From Chromobotia macracanthus (lineage: Eukaryota; Chordata; Actinopteri; Cypriniformes; Botiidae): a DNA stretch of 64,000 nt. A program made the position numbers and the translations under genes. Below, one piece after another: positions 59,301-64,000 of the stretch. Positions within the stretch are counted from its first letter, which is position 1; each line of letters begins with the position of its first letter. A model generated the notes under the pieces. That model did no database searches, was not told the DNA's origin, and saw only the letters and a program-made list of their open reading frames with translations. Location of the stretch: positions 6,204,501 to 6,268,500 of the forward strand of contig JAZGTH010000067.1 of NCBI GenBank assembly GCA_036877525.1, written 5' to 3'.

Positions 59301-60665
59301 AACCAAATGCTGCCCATTCAAACATTGAAACAGCATCTGTTTTCTTGGAGACATAACGAAACTGATCGTATTTTATATGTTTTGCTGAAATTATGTTTGG
59401 ACTGGAATGAGTATATGATCAGTAGAAGTTATTTTAAAATCAATAACACAAATATCAAATTGCTATTTCAAAATATTAATCAATTAAAAAATGCTGACAG
59501 ATTCAGGAAAAAAGTACTTTTCATGTTTTTCATGTTTCAGTGTCTGAATGAGATTATACAGACCTGTGTAAATAATCAGAGGAAAATATTAGGTAATTAT
59601 AAACATGCTGTGTTCCCATTTTAAAGTCTCTTGAAAATAATTCTGCATTTAAAAATGTAAAAAATGTAAAGTGTCATTCTCTAATATGGTTCAAAATTAT
59701 TCTCTATCTAAAGAACAAAAAAAACAAAAAGAATATTTACATTTATGCATTTGACAGACACTTTCATCTCACTGTCTGCGCTGTAACATCACTATCACTT
59801 GAATCCTTTGACCAGGAAGTTCTGTTTTCTCATAACTGCAGCAGGTGTATTAGCACAGGAATGCTAGATTGTTCCAGAGATTCATCTTTATTGGAAGCAT
59901 TTCAACCTATAAATCGATGAGATTACAGATAAAATTTCTAAAAATGAAAGCAAAATGTTATTACTGCAAACTGCAGTAATAAAAAACTGCAGTGTCATTA
60001 ATAAATTGACAGATTTCACAAAACACTAAAACTAAGTGCTTTATATTATTTTATTAGGCGCTTTAATGAAACAAAAAATGAATGTTTGAAACATGTTTTT
60101 GTCATGTATATTTATTTTAAATAAGCATTTTTGAATCTTTTTAAAAACTTGTAAGATCAAGAAATATATATTGACATTGTTTTACATAGTAAAATGTTTT
60201 AATTATTAGAGGAATTTATTTATTTTTTGTTGTTTTTTTTAAACGTTATTGTCACACATTGATCAAAACAGAATTTACTGTATAACCACTAAACTGTTAG
60301 ATTAGAATTAGTTTGTTACAAACTAAACTGTTTTGTTCCAGAACAGTTTTGGTGTATTTGTTCATTGCCAGCTCGCTCTCAATATTCATGCAAAAGTTCA
60401 CTGTAGGTTCTTCTTAAGTACATAACCAGTAAGTTACTGTATGCCCATTGAAGCATGTTGTATTGAGGTAAGGAAGAAAAAGGATAAAACACAGTAGAGT
60501 CTATACTGAAAGCAATAAGAGAAAACAGACACTCACAATGCCATTGTTGTGCTATTATACCATTTACCTTCCAAAACTGTTCATTTAGTTCTTGTAAAGA
60601 TTTTAGGGAACTGGAAAGACTTGAATTCTATTTATAACTGGGGTGGATGTAGGTTTTTGTGTGCC
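56371..60665. other. Spacer between minisatellite and ZP gene 3
   Basis: More than 4 kb of AT-rich DNA with no recognisable exon or element. The right end presumably contains the 3' UTR of ZP gene 3. An open frame at 59307-59624 has biased codon content and no recognisable motif. Confidence 0.6.
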
Positions 60666-63600
60666 TTAGAAACTGGACAATAGATGCGTACGGTCAAGTG
60701 CTCTTGTTTTTTTGGCATTATATACCAACAGCCCCACTAGCACAACCATGGTGACCACGAAGAGTCCTGCAAAGACCCCAGTGGTTGTGCTGATATGCTG
60801 AAATCCACCGTTACTGGGGGCTATAAAATGAAAGAACAATAATGTTAAATAAGCAAAAATCTGTAGTCGTATGGGATTTTCACATTTGCATGTAATCCTG
60901 GGTTCTTTTGGTTCATGTTACACACTGTTCATACTTTATCCTGGGTTGTCAAGTTTTGAGATTTAACACTGCATTTGTAAACCCTGGGTTGATGTTTTAA
61001 AATTCATATTTAAGAGGTTAATATAATTGATTTCATACTGAATACCTTTGGTACTGCAATCTGGTCTTTGCTGCTCTGAAGCAGGGCTTCACAACCCTGG
61101 GTTAAGTGTGAACCATTTTTAACCCCATATTAAAATGGCCCCAACCCAAGATTTAACTTAGTGTGAAAAGTCTTAACGTCTCTGTTAAGCTGTATTAACA
61201 TACCTTGCTGTATATCCTTCACCACACGCAGGGGACCCTGCATTATGTAGTGTCTGGCTGTTTCTTGGTTCAGATCTCGTCTACGTCTGCGTGTGGCTTG
61301 GCTAAGGCAGCCTTGGGCACATCTGGAGTTTGGGCTTCCTTCAGCACACAGAATCACAGTGCAGCTAATGTAGACCTGTCAACAGAATTTCAGTCTACTG
61401 TAATCAAAGAGTTCTGTTCCCATCATTTATAACATCCTTAGATAAATCTGACATACCTCGTCAAAACCTCCTGTGAACTTGAAAGCTTGGATCCCAAAGT
61501 CATACTTCATGGAATCGCTTGCATAAACTTTAACTGTTTCATCCAAAATACATCTGTTATAAGATATTTCAAGAGCTAAGTGACTTCTGAAACACATCTT
61601 GAGAGAGTTTGTTTGTGTTGTACAGTAGAAAAAAGCATAGGACGGTGTATTATTTTTCAGGTTAAAGAGAAATTTCAAGATATTCATTGTGTTCTTGTCT
61701 TATTAAACAGTGCATTTTATGATAAACAGTAAAATAATGCTGTCTAAGCTTTATGTCTAATTTCTGTATTGTATAAAAAGATATGTAGAAATCACTGTTG
61801 AAAATCTCTCAGTGGCTGATCAGATTTCTGTGGATTAAGAGCACGGAAATCCTACATTTATATGACAGTTAATATTTCCAACAGTAATATGGTACCAGAC
61901 TGTGTGACTGTACATTGAGACATGGTTTTGTAGAAAGCCATTGTGCCGTTTAACAAATGGTCAAATGATGACTGTGTAAATTTAAAGGAGACCTCTCGGC
62001 TTCTTCATAAGACTGAACCTAAAACCATTATGTTAGTAGCTTAGAATATTAATCCACTAAACAATAGGTTTTAATTTTGGATAGTTCACTGCATATTGTT
62101 TTATAGATTACCTATCACAACACAAGTATTGTGTAGTATGAGTATACTTCATCCAGCTGGTTCTGGGACAGTACTAAGTATGAACTCTCTACTACAGACT
62201 ACAGTATCATTAGTAGTACCTGTCAGGGCTGTTATTAATATTGTCATTATCATACAACAGGCAAAAAAAGCCAAAGACTTTTGAAAGCATTGAAGAAGCC
62301 ATATCTAACTACCAGAATATCAGAGAGCTCCTTTGATCTGAGCCAGTAAGAAACTGCCTAGCAACCACCCAGCTTACAGGAAACATTTTCAGAATGTTGG
62401 TTTACATTCTCTAAAAGTTCCCTCAAAGTTATCAAAAACATTCTTGCAGTAACATTAGTAGAACATTATTTTAATGTTATATATTAAAAATTATTTTTAA
62501 GTTGTTAGTGTAGTGTTTTAAAAATGTTACAGAAATAAATAAAGTTCTTATAGCCAAGCAATAATTGTTCTTATAGCCTAGCACTGTGATAATGAGTTTT
62601 GCATGGGCAGGCTCAGTGTAAATTTTATTTAAAATTGAAAATCTAGTTCACGATGTTAAAGTCTCACCCATCTTTGATGATGTCATAATAGACGGCACTG
62701 TATACGTTGTCTTCTGGAGTGGCTCTGCAGGACTCAACGAAGAGTCTGACCTCTGGGAGAGCAGAATGGGCTTCAATGCCCATGTAAAGCATTTCCATCA
62801 GCTTCACCTCTACCGGATACAGGCTAGGATTCACCCGACTGTTGAAGCTCTCATCTGTGAAAACTTCAAATGCATAACCAAAAGTGCCAAAGCTGGATTC
62901 GGTGAAGATGTAGTCAGATTTCTGGTTCACATAGTGGTTGGAGACACTGGCCAGTTTGGGATATTGGCAGGAAAAACCAATCTTAACTTGGTTGCGTCTG
63001 GTGATAACTGCGTTCGAGGTCTCAAAAGAGTTGATCTCGTTTTTGAAGACCATAAAATCTCCAGAGTCCTGGTTGGTGTTAAAGAAGAAGATTTATCATG
63101 TACAAACAGAAAGGAGAAAGAAATGGGGAGAATGTTAAAGCCCATGACAAATGACAAAAGCCTCATGACAAAACACAAAAACACAAAAGCCTCATGACAA
63201 AACACATGACAAATCAGGACATGAATGCACTCAACACAAAACAGGCGGTGTGTTCTAATTTGCTTTTCTTATTTCTTTATACTTCAAAAATATCATGAGG
63301 CAAAAATATATAATAATAATAACAAAATAATAATTTTGAAACTGCACTTTATTGAGCTTTGATGCATCAGCAAGTTAAAAGGCATTTACTGGACTGGCAG
63401 TTACTTTACAAGCTCCTGGCACATTTTAAGTAGACTGAATATGAAATATACTGCAGCAAGCAGTTGCTGTACCTCCATTGTAGTGCCACAGGTGTTGAGG
63501 GACATCGTGCCCAGAATGTGGGTTTCATTGGAGGTAAGAGAGCAGGTGGGGTCTCTCAGCTGGAGCCAGTTCTGGTCAACTCCCTCCATTGAGGCTTTAC

Positions 63601-64000
63601 TTACTACAATACTGATACTATCACTCTTACAGCTAACTTCTGCCTCACCTAAATACATATAGTTCATTTGTTAGTCTTTCCAATCTATGTTTGTGTGACC
63701 TCCATTATCAAATAGATGACAAGACATCTTTTACCTGACAGAACCCTTGATTTTGCCAGGACCACAACGATGCATCTCATCTCTGATTGACTAATAAAAA
63801 GAAAACAAACAGAAGATCTTCAGAAACTACACAGAAAACATCAACAACCAATGAGCTTCAAGGCAGACCCACTCATACCTGTCCAGCGTCTCTGCTGTGA
63901 AACATACAGGTACATGACGATACAGATCCATCTGCTGTGGTGTCCAGGTCAATGTTGCCACGGTAACTCCGTGGCCCTCATCTCTCAATGTCTTAGACAT
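60666..64000 (-). CDS. ZP-domain membrane protein, gene 3 of tandem array (3' part)
   Basis: Seven exons lie in the window: 63879-64000 (continuing beyond the right edge), 63735-63790, 63473-63648, 62668-63068, 61457-61553, 61204-61375, 60666-60820. All phases agree. Lengths 56, 176, 401 and 97 equal those of the matching exons in gene 1 or gene 2. Encoded motifs: end of the second module (TLTWTPQQMDLYRHVPVCFT), SQSEMRCIVVV, then the ZP module with DPTCSLTSNETHILG, LNTCGT, VITRRNQVKI, FVESCRATPED and CILDETVKVY. A pentabasic RRRRR precedes DLNQETARHYIMQGPLR. The membrane anchor is GVFAGLFVVTMVVLVGLLVY, followed by a basic tail ending LLSSF. No frame break was seen. It is more diverged from genes 1 and 2 than they are from each other. 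The N-terminal module and linker are off-window. Confidence 0.88.
62366..62585 (-). mobile_element. MITE-like element, family M1, decayed, in ZP gene 3 intron
   Basis: CCCAGCTTACAGGAAACATT at the left, then TCAAAAACATTCTTGCAGTA and ACATTAGTAGAACATT. The distal part is rearranged, with TTCTTATAGCC occurring twice. Confidence 0.65.

Noticed and set aside
59301..59624. 105-codon open frame in the spacer right of the minisatellite
   Set aside because: AT-driven composition (Asn, Lys, Ile, Phe), no recognisable motif, no neighbouring exons.

Overview
The window is nuclear DNA of a teleost fish, most likely a cypriniform (zebrafish/carp/barb group). Protein-coding genes have many short exons with GT-AG introns, and the recognisable products match vertebrate orthologues along their length. 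Introns and spacers are AT-rich and carry fish-type tRNA-derived SINEs with an L2-type 3' tail, MITE-like elements and satellites. The species assignment is inference.

Left part (1-24.6 kb): five housekeeping genes in strictly alternating orientation. wdr59 (minus, 3' end off the window) and nob1 (plus) are head to head, 111 bp apart. nob1 and cog8 (minus) converge. cog8 and nip7 (plus) are head to head, 136 bp apart. nip7 and zdhhc7 (minus) converge. Two of them (nob1 for the 40S subunit, nip7 for the 60S subunit) are ribosome-biogenesis genes, each sharing a short promoter with a lysosome/Golgi gene (GATOR2 subunit WDR59, COG complex subunit 8).

Middle (24.6-39.2 kb): a repeat-rich spacer with MITEs, a 496-bp Tc1-type element and an L2 LINE 3' end, then the intronless rgs9bp gene for the photoreceptor RGS9 anchor protein, then a further gene-poor spacer.

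Right part (39.2-64 kb): a tandem array of three zona-pellucida-domain genes, all on the minus strand. Two are complete (13 coding exons each, nearly identical exon lengths and phases) and the third runs off the right edge. The complete genes encode a signal peptide, a cysteine-containing N-terminal module that I recognise only by internal comparison, a basic cleavage site, a mucin-like linker, a second module, a ZP module and a C-terminal membrane anchor. The linkers of the two genes are unrelated: Trp/Thr-rich in one, a 21-bp Thr/Asp/Ala/Pro satellite in the other. A 1.4-kb, 30-bp minisatellite lies between genes two and three.

A quality point for any reader: four otherwise intact genes (nob1, nip7, zdhhc7 and the second ZP gene) each contain one single-base insertion or deletion that breaks the frame. 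Exon-length arithmetic proves each one. Residual assembly error is the simplest explanation, although real lesions cannot be excluded from sequence alone.
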